Assembly (NCBI GenBank): GCA_964420875.1 | Contig: CAYQUK010000005.1 | Span: 1 to 39,544 of the forward strand | DNA length: 39,544 nt | Source: JAUPVO01 sp964420875 | Lineage (GTDB): Bacteria > Patescibacteriota > Minisyncoccia > Phycocordibacterales > UBA5272 | Direction of reading: 5' to 3' | Part shown: piece by piece, positions 7,599 to 13,292 of the stretch | How the letters are laid out: each line of letters begins with the position of its first letter | Position numbering within the stretch: the first letter of the stretch is position 1 | Made by a program: the position numbers and the translations under genes | Notes under the pieces: generated by a model | Databases searched by the model: none | What the model saw: only the letters and a program-made list of their open reading frames with translations | Told to the model about the DNA's origin: nothing

Positions 7599-7928
7599 TT
7601 ACTTTTTCTTTTTAGGCTTCGGCTCCTCCAAGTTCACCTCAGTTATTTTTATCAACGCAGATATCCAGTCGCGGTCCTCGAGGAGGTCGGCATCGATAAG
7701 CATCCAAGGCTTGGCGCCAGGGTAGGGCGCGCCCTCTTTGTACTTGTCATCTACGAACTCCTTGCCCTCAGGTGTTATCTTTACAAATAGCGTGTCATCG
7801 CAAATGAGGGCGACGACTTTTTTACCGCAATAGAGCGCATACTCACCAAACATTTTTCTAGTTGATATACCTGGGACTGAGACGAGTTGGTCCGTGATGT
7901 ATTCTATTGTGGAGCTGCTGGTAGCCAT
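7599..7928 (-). CDS. TfoX N-terminal domain protein
   Basis: The 109-residue protein matches the TfoX/Sxy N-terminal domain: ...VPGISTRKMFGEYALYCGKKVVALICDDTLFVKIT, then GAPYPGAKPWMLID and a helical end with a lysine tail. In gamma-proteobacteria full TfoX/Sxy controls competence genes with CRP, but stand-alone N-domains occur widely with unknown roles and no C-terminal domain is present here, so a competence role should not be assumed. The start overlaps the upstream gene's stop as TAATG, indicating translational coupling. Confidence 0.85.
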   Translation of the reverse strand: MATSSSTIEYITDQLVSVPGISTRKMFGEYALYCGKKVVALICDDTLFVKITPEGKEFVDDKYKEGAPYPGAKPWMLIDADLLEDRDWISALIKITEVNLEEPKPKKKK

Positions 7929-8218
7929 TATTTTTTATTGCCCCATTGCCAAGCAGGGGTCTCGCCTTTCCAATAGCATATTGCAATGAGTATGATAGTA
8001 GCAAAAAGTGTTTGTATTAAAAATGGTCGCAAGGTGTCACTGTTTGAATGTGACACAACATCCAGTCTGAAAAAGTTCCAGATTTGAAAAGTGACAAAGG
8101 CGAGTATTGTCAGTCTGCCTTGCCAGGAGACTGGTACCCAGCCCCAGCCGTAAAGCTTTCTTTTGAACCAAAGATTTTTAGGGTTGTCATTGATATATTC
8201 CCAGTATTGTTTCAACAT
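7928..8218 (-). CDS. Small conserved two-TM membrane protein
   Basis: The 96-residue protein begins with an aromatic, cytoplasmic-looking segment (NLWFKRKLYGWGWVPVSWQG) followed by a hydrophobic helix (about 36-54) and a second helix (about 65-84, PFLIQTLFATIILIAICYW). The W/Y-rich LWFKRKxYGWGWxPxxWQG pattern looks like a recurring bacterial family of unknown function. It is the first gene of the leftward operon with the TfoX-N and DUF1697 genes. Its promoter places the transcription start at the A of the ATG. Confidence 0.7.
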   Translation of the reverse strand: MLKQYWEYINDNPKNLWFKRKLYGWGWVPVSWQGRLTILAFVTFQIWNFFRLDVVSHSNSDTLRPFLIQTLFATIILIAICYWKGETPAWQWGNKK

Positions 8219-8219
8219 A

Positions 8220-8253
8220 ATTACAGTCTATTCCGTTTATGTTAAGATTACAA
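8220..8253. promoter_or_regulatory. Interleaved divergent promoters
   Basis: Minus strand: TTGTAA (8253-8248), 17 bases, TAGACT (8230-8225), start expected at the ATG at 8218. Plus strand: ATTACA (8220-8225), 17 bases, TAAGAT (8243-8248), start expected at the ATG at 8255. Each -35 overlaps the other strand's -10, so one 34-bp stretch serves both genes and both mRNAs should be leaderless. Confidence 0.65.
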
Positions 8254-8254
8254 T

Positions 8255-8749
8255 ATGGAAACTAAGCAAGAGGAAAAGCAAATATATCAGCTATTTAAAT
8301 GGAGTATCCTCATAAAAGGTGCAATATCTATTACGGAGGTGATAGTGGGCACACTCGTAATGTTCATACCTGTATCAGTCATCATGTGGCTGGCTAACTA
8401 TATAGTTGAAAATGTTTTTGCTGGTAACAGAGATGGGTTCTTGGCGGCTGAGATAATATCAAATGCAGAGGCGCTCGCTAGTATGGGCACTGTATTGATA
8501 GGGGTGTATCTGATAGGGCGTGGAGGAATAAAGCTTGGGCTGATAATCGGGCTGCTGAAAAATAAATTGTGGGCCTATCCATGGTCATTGGTTGTCATCG
8601 GAGTACTGGTGCTGTTCCAAGTTTTTGAGCTGGTCAAAACACTACATCTCGGAATAATATTTGTGACTCTGTTTGACCTAGTTGTTATGTATTTGATTTG
8701 GCGCGAGTGGAATATTGTAAAGAGACATATGGCAAAAAGTGCAGAATAG
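8255..8749 (+). CDS. DUF2127-like integral membrane protein
   Basis: This 164-residue protein has four predicted membrane helices: about 14-44, 72-96, 102-122 and 126-148. The arrangement (KWSILIKGAISITEVIVGTLVMF at the N-terminus, GVYLIGRGGIKLGLIIGLLKNKLWAYPWSL in the middle) resembles DUF2127, a family of predicted membrane proteins of unknown function. The C-terminus is basic. It starts at a near-leaderless promoter shared with the opposite operon and ends 38 bases before the SDR gene, which has its own -10. Confidence 0.75.
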   Translation: METKQEEKQIYQLFKWSILIKGAISITEVIVGTLVMFIPVSVIMWLANYIVENVFAGNRDGFLAAEIISNAEALASMGTVLIGVYLIGRGGIKLGLIIGLLKNKLWAYPWSLVVIGVLVLFQVFELVKTLHLGIIFVTLFDLVVMYLIWREWNIVKRHMAKSAE

Positions 8750-8774
8750 ACAAGTCTCTCGAAAAAACTTTTGA

Positions 8775-8780
8775 TATACT
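8775..8780 (+). promoter_or_regulatory. -10 element before SDR gene
   Basis: TATACT seven bases before the ATG at 8788; it implies a leaderless mRNA and decides the start. No convincing -35 was found. Confidence 0.5.
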
Positions 8781-8787
8781 GGATTAT

Positions 8788-9522
8788 ATGAAAGATAAAA
8801 TTGCAATTGTTACCGGGGCAAAACAGGGTATAGGTTATGGTATAGCTCTCGCTCTGGCAAATGAGGGGTGTAAGGTTGTGGTAAGTGACCTGGATCAGGA
8901 GTCATGTGACAAGGCGGCGGCAGAAATTTCTGCTTCCGGGGCCGTTGTTGTAGGTATAGCTTGTGATGTTTCTAAAAAAGAAGAAATAGACAATCTTTTT
9001 ATGAAAACAGTTGCCGAGTTTGGAGGGGTGGATATACTTGTTAATAATGCAGGAATATTTCCATTCAAGCCATTCATGGATCTGACAGAGAATGATTGGG
9101 ACAAAGTGATAGATGTGAATCTCAAAAGTGTGTTCCTGTGTTCTCAGGCCGCAGCAAAAGTAATGAAAGAGGGAGGGAAAATAGTTGACGTGTCATCTAT
9201 CGCTTCACTGGTTGGGTTCGAAGGGCTGACTCACTATTGTGCGTCAAAAGGTGGTGTTAACGGTATGGTGCGTGCCATGGCCCTAGAGCTCGCCGCAAAG
9301 AAAATAAATGTAAATGTCGTAGCCCCCGGAGCAATAGAGACTCCTGGCGCAACTGGAGACATGAGTGACGATATGAAGACCAACACAATATCTGCTATAC
9401 CTTGGAAAAGAATGGGCAAGTCAGAAGACATAGCCAACGCAGTAGTGTTCCTAGCTAGCGACAAGGCTGACTATATAACAGGGCAAGTGATAGTGGTAGA
9501 CGGTGGCTGGACTTTGAGATAG
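8788..9522 (+). CDS. SDR family NAD(P)-dependent oxidoreductase (FabG-like)
   Basis: A classical short-chain dehydrogenase/reductase of 244 residues. Motifs: cofactor-binding TGAKQGIG near the N-terminus, an acidic residue at the end of beta-2 (VVSDLD, suggesting NAD preference), NNAG, the catalytic Ser in VDVSS and YxxxK as YCASK, plus the C-terminal FLASDKADYITGQVIVVDGGW. The best family resemblance is 3-oxoacyl-ACP reductase/acetoin- or sugar-dehydrogenase-like SDRs; no fatty-acid synthesis genes are nearby, so the substrate is unknown. The start was set at the ATG at 8788 because a TATACT at 8775-8780 predicts transcription from about 8787; a longer frame from 8698 would overlap the preceding gene. 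Confidence 0.9.
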   Translation: MKDKIAIVTGAKQGIGYGIALALANEGCKVVVSDLDQESCDKAAAEISASGAVVVGIACDVSKKEEIDNLFMKTVAEFGGVDILVNNAGIFPFKPFMDLTENDWDKVIDVNLKSVFLCSQAAAKVMKEGGKIVDVSSIASLVGFEGLTHYCASKGGVNGMVRAMALELAAKKINVNVVAPGAIETPGATGDMSDDMKTNTISAIPWKRMGKSEDIANAVVFLASDKADYITGQVIVVDGGWTLR

Positions 9523-9524
9523 GT

Positions 9525-9553
9525 TTTACTTTTTTTGAAATTAGGAATATAGT
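9525..9553 (+). promoter_or_regulatory. Promoter of exported-protein cassette 2
   Basis: TTTACT (9525-9530), 17 bases, TATAGT (9548-9553). The start is expected near 9560, leaving a leader of about 27 bases with AAGGGG before the ATG at 9587. Confidence 0.55.
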
Positions 9554-9586
9554 TAGGGCTGCATCGTTTTTTTGAAGGGGATAGAC

Positions 9587-10057
9587 ATGTTCAGAAAGAT
9601 TCTGGTAGCTTTTCTTAGTTTATTGGCGATGTGCATCAGTTGTGCTGAGTCAGTGAAGCTCGAACTAGCAATACAGCTAGGTGTTCAGCCTGTATCCAAA
9701 GACATCATCAAGTCCGTGATGGCCTGTATGAGGCTCAATATCTGTGCCGCAGATACAAAAACTACAGAAGATAAAGAGTATCTGGTAATGGGGATCCCTG
9801 GTGACAGGGCCACCAGTGTAGAAATAATCTTTAACAAGAAGGAGCAATTTTTTGTAGAGATTACTGGTTCAGGGTTTAAGATTTTGATCATCGATAATGA
9901 CAGAACAGGGGTCGCTGACGAGGTGCGGGTATCTACAGATGATACTGTGTTGGTGTCGAGGCATCCGTTCGGTTCCGTCGGGTGGGCAAGGGCGCAGACA
10001 GATTACAACGACGTCATGGATGTCGCATTCATTTACTCCCTGATATTGAGAAAATAA
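9587..10057 (+). CDS. Small exported protein of unknown function (cassette 2)
   Basis: Not recognised. The 156-residue product starts with a signal peptide (MFRKILVAFLSLLAMCISC) with a plausible cleavage after SCA; the Cys-rich stretch also hints at a lipoprotein, but it is not a clean lipobox. The mature domain of about 135 residues alternates beta-like stretches (EYLVMGIPGDRATSVEIIF, FFVEITGSGFKILIID). The start is the ATG at 9587, seven bases after AAGGGG; an upstream TTG at 9572 would put the Shine-Dalgarno inside the gene. Like the gene at 4958 it has its own promoter, leader, Shine-Dalgarno sequence and terminator, unlike the near-leaderless genes around it. Confidence 0.75.
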   Translation: MFRKILVAFLSLLAMCISCAESVKLELAIQLGVQPVSKDIIKSVMACMRLNICAADTKTTEDKEYLVMGIPGDRATSVEIIFNKKEQFFVEITGSGFKILIIDNDRTGVADEVRVSTDDTVLVSRHPFGSVGWARAQTDYNDVMDVAFIYSLILRK

Positions 10058-10072
10058 AAACAACAACTGACT

Positions 10073-10096
10073 AAACGGCACCACGGTGCCGTTTTT
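10073..10096 (+). terminator. Terminator of cassette 2
   Basis: Inverted repeat ACGGCACC/GGTGCCGT (10075-10092) followed by TTTT, directly after the stop at 10057. Confidence 0.8.
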
Positions 10097-10099
10097 GAT

Positions 10100-10128
10100 T
10101 TGTATATTTTTTGTCTCGGGAATATACT
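10100..10128 (+). promoter_or_regulatory. Promoter of AOX-like gene
   Basis: TTGTAT (10100-10105), 17 bases, TATACT (10123-10128). The start is expected at about 10135, the A of the ATG, so the mRNA should be leaderless. Confidence 0.6.
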
Positions 10129-10134
10129 AAAAGT

Positions 10135-10842
10135 ATGGAAACTAGAAAAGAAAATGAGGAATTTGAAATGCTGGTGCATCAGCTAAATGATGAGCGAGTG
10201 CTCGCTGATTATAAAAATGAAGGTGACAATTATAAGGTGGCAATATTGCCAAAAATATTGGGCTGGTTCATGGTGACGGCTGGGAATCTGGTATATGGTT
10301 ATGAGCCATCGTATTTGAAATTTAGAGCAGTGGAGGTTATTGCTCGCGTGCCATATCATTCATGGGACTCCGCGATGTTCACATTACAGACCATGTTCTA
10401 TGCTAATGAGAGAAAGGCTATGGAGCTGTCAAAGATAGCAGAATTTTCTAGGTTGTCAGCCGAGAATGAGACTATGCATGTTATTGTGATATCACAATTA
10501 GCGAGGAAGCAGCATTATTATGGGAATTTTATAGTGCACACATTGATACCGATGTTGTTCGCATTTTTCTATTTCTGGATGTCATATGTACTCTACATGA
10601 TCAGACCGAGATATTCTTATCAGCTGAATTATCTTTTTGAGCAGCATGCATTTGAGTCATATGATAGATTTTTAAAGATAGATGGTGAGAATTTGAAAAA
10701 GAGAACTATTGATAGCGACTTTTTAAGATGGTATGGCAGGAATCCTGTCAGTCAATATGAATTTTTCTTGTCAGTGCGTAACGACGAGTTGATACATAGG
10801 AACAAATCTATAAGAGAAATAGAAAGAGTTGAGAATCTGTAA
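10135..10842 (+). CDS. Alternative oxidase (AOX) family di-iron quinol oxidase
   Basis: AOX is a membrane-bound di-iron carboxylate enzyme that oxidises quinol and reduces O2 to water without pumping protons. All six metal ligands of the family can be aligned: E67 (RAVEVIARVP, counterpart of LET), E112 and H115 (NETMH, counterpart of NERMH), E169 (FEQHAFESY, counterpart of LEEEAVHTY), and E218 with H221 (RNDELIHR, counterpart of RADEAHHR). Y176 matches the conserved tyrosine near the iron pair. A hydrophobic stretch (about 133-158, ending in YMIRPRYSY, like LISPR in AOX) follows the second ligand helix. 235 residues fits short bacterial AOX. The start at 10135 is set by the TATACT promoter. 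No quinone-biosynthesis gene is in the window; a membrane cytochrome b5 gene lies 634 bases downstream. AOX membership is well supported by the ligands but was not checked by a search. Confidence 0.85.
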   Translation: METRKENEEFEMLVHQLNDERVLADYKNEGDNYKVAILPKILGWFMVTAGNLVYGYEPSYLKFRAVEVIARVPYHSWDSAMFTLQTMFYANERKAMELSKIAEFSRLSAENETMHVIVISQLARKQHYYGNFIVHTLIPMLFAFFYFWMSYVLYMIRPRYSYQLNYLFEQHAFESYDRFLKIDGENLKKRTIDSDFLRWYGRNPVSQYEFFLSVRNDELIHRNKSIREIERVENL

Positions 10843-10879
10843 TATAAAAGGCGCCCGCGAAGCGGGCTCCTTTTATATT
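10841..10879. terminator. Bidirectional terminator between AOX-like gene and convergent gene
   Basis: Long hairpin: AATATAAAAGG pairs with CCTTTTATATT around GCCCGC-GAA-GCGGGC, with one internal mismatch. It includes the last bases of the AOX-like stop codon. The core is nearly the same as the terminator at 26545-26587. Confidence 0.85.
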
Positions 10880-10883
10880 TGAT

Positions 10884-11378
10884 TTATTTATAATACTCGC
10901 GAACCTCAAACAATATATAGAAACCGATGAGGCATCCGATGAGTCCACCGATATTCATGCCGTACATAGTAACAATACCAACCAATACACCAAGCACAGA
11001 GACAAGCTCGCTCCAGAATGCAAAGTTCCATCCAGATTTACTTCTAGATTTCAAACCTTTGTATGCCATTAGTAAAAGTATCGCAGACACCAGACTGATA
11101 AGTATGTGTAATGTTAGTCCGATACTAGCACCAAATGTTAATACTAACGCAATCAAGCTAGCTCCTCCGGCGGTGACAAGAGCTATAACCCCCAAGATAC
11201 CAAATATTAATGAAATATATGGAGCTACATCTACTATCCATTTCCTACCACCCTCTGGTAAGTGTGGGGCATTTTTAAAGATGTCCGCCATCCAAGCTTC
11301 TAATTTGTTAACTGTATGGCGCGCATGCTGTTGTGCGTCATGGTGAGCATTGTGCTCATGGTTTTCTGTATTTTCCAT
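10884..11378 (-). CDS. Hypothetical membrane protein with His-rich N-terminus
   Basis: The 164-residue protein has a histidine-rich, hydrophilic N-terminus (NHEHNAHHDAQQHARH), then an amphipathic segment (KLEAWMADIFKNAPHLPEGGRKWIVDVAPY) and four membrane helices (about 53-75, 78-104, 115-133 and 137-158). The function is unknown. The His cluster could bind a metal, which is of interest beside an iron enzyme, but this is only a suggestion. The start was placed at 11378 (MENTENHEH), because the longer frame from 11432 adds an unlikely Cys-rich tail and a TATTAC lies at 11390-11395. It is convergent with the AOX-like gene and divergent from the cytochrome b5 gene. Confidence 0.65.
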   Translation of the reverse strand: MENTENHEHNAHHDAQQHARHTVNKLEAWMADIFKNAPHLPEGGRKWIVDVAPYISLIFGILGVIALVTAGGASLIALVLTFGASIGLTLHILISLVSAILLLMAYKGLKSRSKSGWNFAFWSELVSVLGVLVGIVTMYGMNIGGLIGCLIGFYILFEVREYYK

Positions 11379-11442
11379 ATACCTTAAAGTGTAATACTCC
11401 TGCAGGAATATGCAACACCTTAAAAAAGACATATATTACTAT

Positions 11443-11470
11443 TTGAAATAGGTGTTTTACGTTATATACT
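11443..11470 (+). promoter_or_regulatory. Promoter of cytochrome b5 protein gene
   Basis: TTGAAA (11443-11448), 16 bases, TATACT (11465-11470). The predicted start at about 11477 coincides with the ATG, implying a leaderless mRNA. Confidence 0.65.
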
Positions 11471-11476
11471 AAAAAT

Positions 11477-12196
11477 ATGGAAGAAATACTATTGCCTATA
11501 CATTTACTAGCGCTAGCTTTTTGTTTTATTACTATTGTCAGATCTGATATATTCGGATCAAAATGGATAATGGGTAAGGTTGATACTTTGGATGAAAACA
11601 AAGTAAAAAGTTTACACAAACAAGCATGGATTGGGCTGTTGCTCATGATTGCGTCCGGTGCGGCATTGTTTTCGCAAAATGTTGACACACTTTTAAACTC
11701 GGCACCTTTTTATGTAAAGATGTCCAGCGTCCTCGCTCTCGTTATCAATGCTTTTGTAATAGGAAGACTGATAAAAATCTCTACACAGAAAAAATTTAAA
11801 GATACGACAAAGTCTGAAAAAGCAAAATTGTTTATTTCTGGTTTTGTTTCTGTCTTCTTTTGGATATTTACCGCTGTCGCGGCTTTGTATATATTGCCAG
11901 AAGGTGACGCCGCTGTATTGCCAATAGTGGCCGAGCAGTCAACCACAAAGACATTTACCTTGGCTGATGTGCAGGCCAACGCTACAGAGTCTAGTTGCTA
12001 TACAACGATTAACGGCAATGTGTATGACATTACAAAGTTCGTCTCTGTTCATCCGGGGGGTGTAAAGGCTATCACTCGTGTGTGTGGTAATGATGGTACA
12101 TCTGTATTTATGAAAAAACATGGACAAGATGAAAAGCCAAATCTAATATTGCGTAGTATGCAAATAGGGGTGTTGTCATCTGGCATAGCAAAATAA
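11477..12196 (+). CDS. Membrane-anchored cytochrome b5-like heme protein
   Basis: The 239-residue protein has two parts. Residues 1-141 are four membrane helices (about 4-21, 50-66, 78-98, 117-140) with conserved-looking residues (PIHLL, RSDIFG, SAPFYVKM), reminiscent of predicted membrane proteins of the DUF2214/COG5615 type. After a linker, residues ~158-235 are a cytochrome b5-type domain: YTTINGNVYDITKFVSVHPGG with axial heme ligand H192 in HPGG and the second, H215, in FMKKHG. Cys174 and Cys203 are placed to form a disulfide, suggesting the domain faces outside. Cytochrome b5 domains carry single electrons. Proximity to the AOX-like oxidase suggests an electron-transfer role, but this is inference. 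The downstream membrane protein gene begins three bases after the stop. Confidence 0.85.
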   Translation: MEEILLPIHLLALAFCFITIVRSDIFGSKWIMGKVDTLDENKVKSLHKQAWIGLLLMIASGAALFSQNVDTLLNSAPFYVKMSSVLALVINAFVIGRLIKISTQKKFKDTTKSEKAKLFISGFVSVFFWIFTAVAALYILPEGDAAVLPIVAEQSTTKTFTLADVQANATESSCYTTINGNVYDITKFVSVHPGGVKAITRVCGNDGTSVFMKKHGQDEKPNLILRSMQIGVLSSGIAK

Positions 12197-12198
12197 AT

Positions 12199-12594
12199 AT
12201 GAAAGAGATAAATAGTATAGTCAATTTTTTTGATAAGTTAGAAGATGGTGTTCGTGGAGGACTGTCACGCTATCCAGTAATATATTCTTTTTTTGGTAGT
12301 ATAGGTATAGTTTTGGTTTGGAGAGGTATATGGCATACGGCTGATTGGTTGCAACACAACACCATTATTGGGTCAGTGCTGTTTTCAGATGTGGGATCAG
12401 TGCTCATGGGTGTCTTGATATTGCTCGTGACAGGGTTGTTTGTATCAGTATTCATAGGAGACAGTATAATAATTACTGGTGTAAAGCATGAGAAAAAGTT
12501 GAGCGAGAAAACAGAAGATGAGATCAAATTAGAAAAGGTTGAGCTGCAGCATATGCATCAAGATCTCGAGGATATAAAACAAAAAATGAACTAG
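12199..12594 (+). CDS. Hypothetical membrane protein with C-terminal coiled coil
   Basis: Not recognised. The 131-residue protein has two membrane helices (about 26-50, YSFFGSIGIVLVWRGIWHTADW; and 65-91, VGSVLMGVLILLVTGLFVSVFIGDSI) and a charged, heptad-like C-terminal helix (about 95-131, rich in E, K and L, with LQHMHQDLEDIKQKM). It starts three bases after the cytochrome b5 gene, so the two form an operon, and it could be a partner of that protein. Its end overlaps the opposite comF gene by four bases. Confidence 0.65.
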   Translation: MKEINSIVNFFDKLEDGVRGGLSRYPVIYSFFGSIGIVLVWRGIWHTADWLQHNTIIGSVLFSDVGSVLMGVLILLVTGLFVSVFIGDSIIITGVKHEKKLSEKTEDEIKLEKVELQHMHQDLEDIKQKMN

Positions 12595-13208
12595 TGTGCA
12601 AGGGTAAATGCTCGCACTGACGCAGCTCCAGATTGTAACAATACATTTCTAGCCTCATATAATGTGGCGCCAGTAGTTGTAACGTCATCTACTATTATTA
12701 TATTTTTGTTTTTGACAAATTCTTTATATTTTTCCTTAACCATGAAAGAATTCTTTATTTCTTCTGCTCTCTCATCTCTGTGTTTGGTTTTAAAAAGCTT
12801 CTGAGTATCTTTTATTCTCTCGAGCGCGTCTACTGTGTTTGTATTTGATATCCCTTTTGCTATGTATAGGGCCTGATTGTATCCTCTTTTGCCGAGCCTC
12901 TCTTTTGATATTGGAATAGGTATTAATATTGAGTCATAAGTATTTATATGTGGTGACACATATTGTCCCATCTCATATCCTAACTCTGGAGTGTGATTGT
13001 ATTTTATTTTAAATATTATTTTCCTGATGCGGTCGTCTTTATAAGAGTATCTAGTCTCTATCCAGTCAGGGAGTGATGAGTTATTAATCTTTAGTACGGC
13101 CTCACAGTTTTTGCAAAGCAACACATTGCCGGCCCCACAAAATAGGCATTGTTTGGGGAATAAGGTGTCGAGTATTCTCTTTGTTATTTTATTAAAAATA
13201 CTCAGCAT
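12591..13208 (-). CDS. comF: ComF family phosphoribosyltransferase-like protein
   Basis: ComF-type proteins combine a zinc finger with a type I phosphoribosyltransferase fold; in competent bacteria they assist DNA uptake, elsewhere their role is unclear. The N-terminus has a zinc-binding CLFCG...LCKNC arrangement, then the segment SILIPIPISKERLGKRGYNQALYIAKGI (cut here for clarity: IPIPISKERLGKRGYNQA is the hallmark), and the PRPP loop IIIVDDVTTTGATL. The length of 205 is slightly short. Its -10 (TATAAT on the minus strand, 13222-13217) predicts a start two bases before the ATG. With a type IV pilin in the window, a DNA-uptake role is possible but not shown. Confidence 0.88.
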   Translation of the reverse strand: MLSIFNKITKRILDTLFPKQCLFCGAGNVLLCKNCEAVLKINNSSLPDWIETRYSYKDDRIRKIIFKIKYNHTPELGYEMGQYVSPHINTYDSILIPIPISKERLGKRGYNQALYIAKGISNTNTVDALERIKDTQKLFKTKHRDERAEEIKNSFMVKEKYKEFVKNKNIIIVDDVTTTGATLYEARNVLLQSGAASVRAFTLAH

Positions 13209-13216
13209 TACTATAT

Positions 13217-13222
13217 ATTATA
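13217..13222 (-). promoter_or_regulatory. -10 element of comF
   Basis: TATAAT on the minus strand, eight bases from the ATG at 13208, implying a leaderless mRNA. Confidence 0.55.
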
Positions 13223-13277
13223 TACAAAAACTGTATATAAATTATGAAGTTTTAAGCTTTTATCAACATAGGTTTTG

Positions 13278-13286
13278 TGCTATAAT
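13278..13286 (+). promoter_or_regulatory. Extended -10 promoter of secA
   Basis: TGCTATAAT: a TGn extension plus perfect TATAAT, preceded by TGTG exactly as at gyrA. The start is expected at about 13293, which coincides with the chosen ATG. The -35 is poor, as is usual for extended -10 promoters. Confidence 0.7.
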
Positions 13287-13292
13287 ATGGCG

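Noticed and set aside
7599..7928. TfoX-N protein as evidence for a competence regulon
   Set aside because: Only the N-terminal domain is present, no CRP-S sites were seen, and the operon partners are unknown proteins; competence is not supported.
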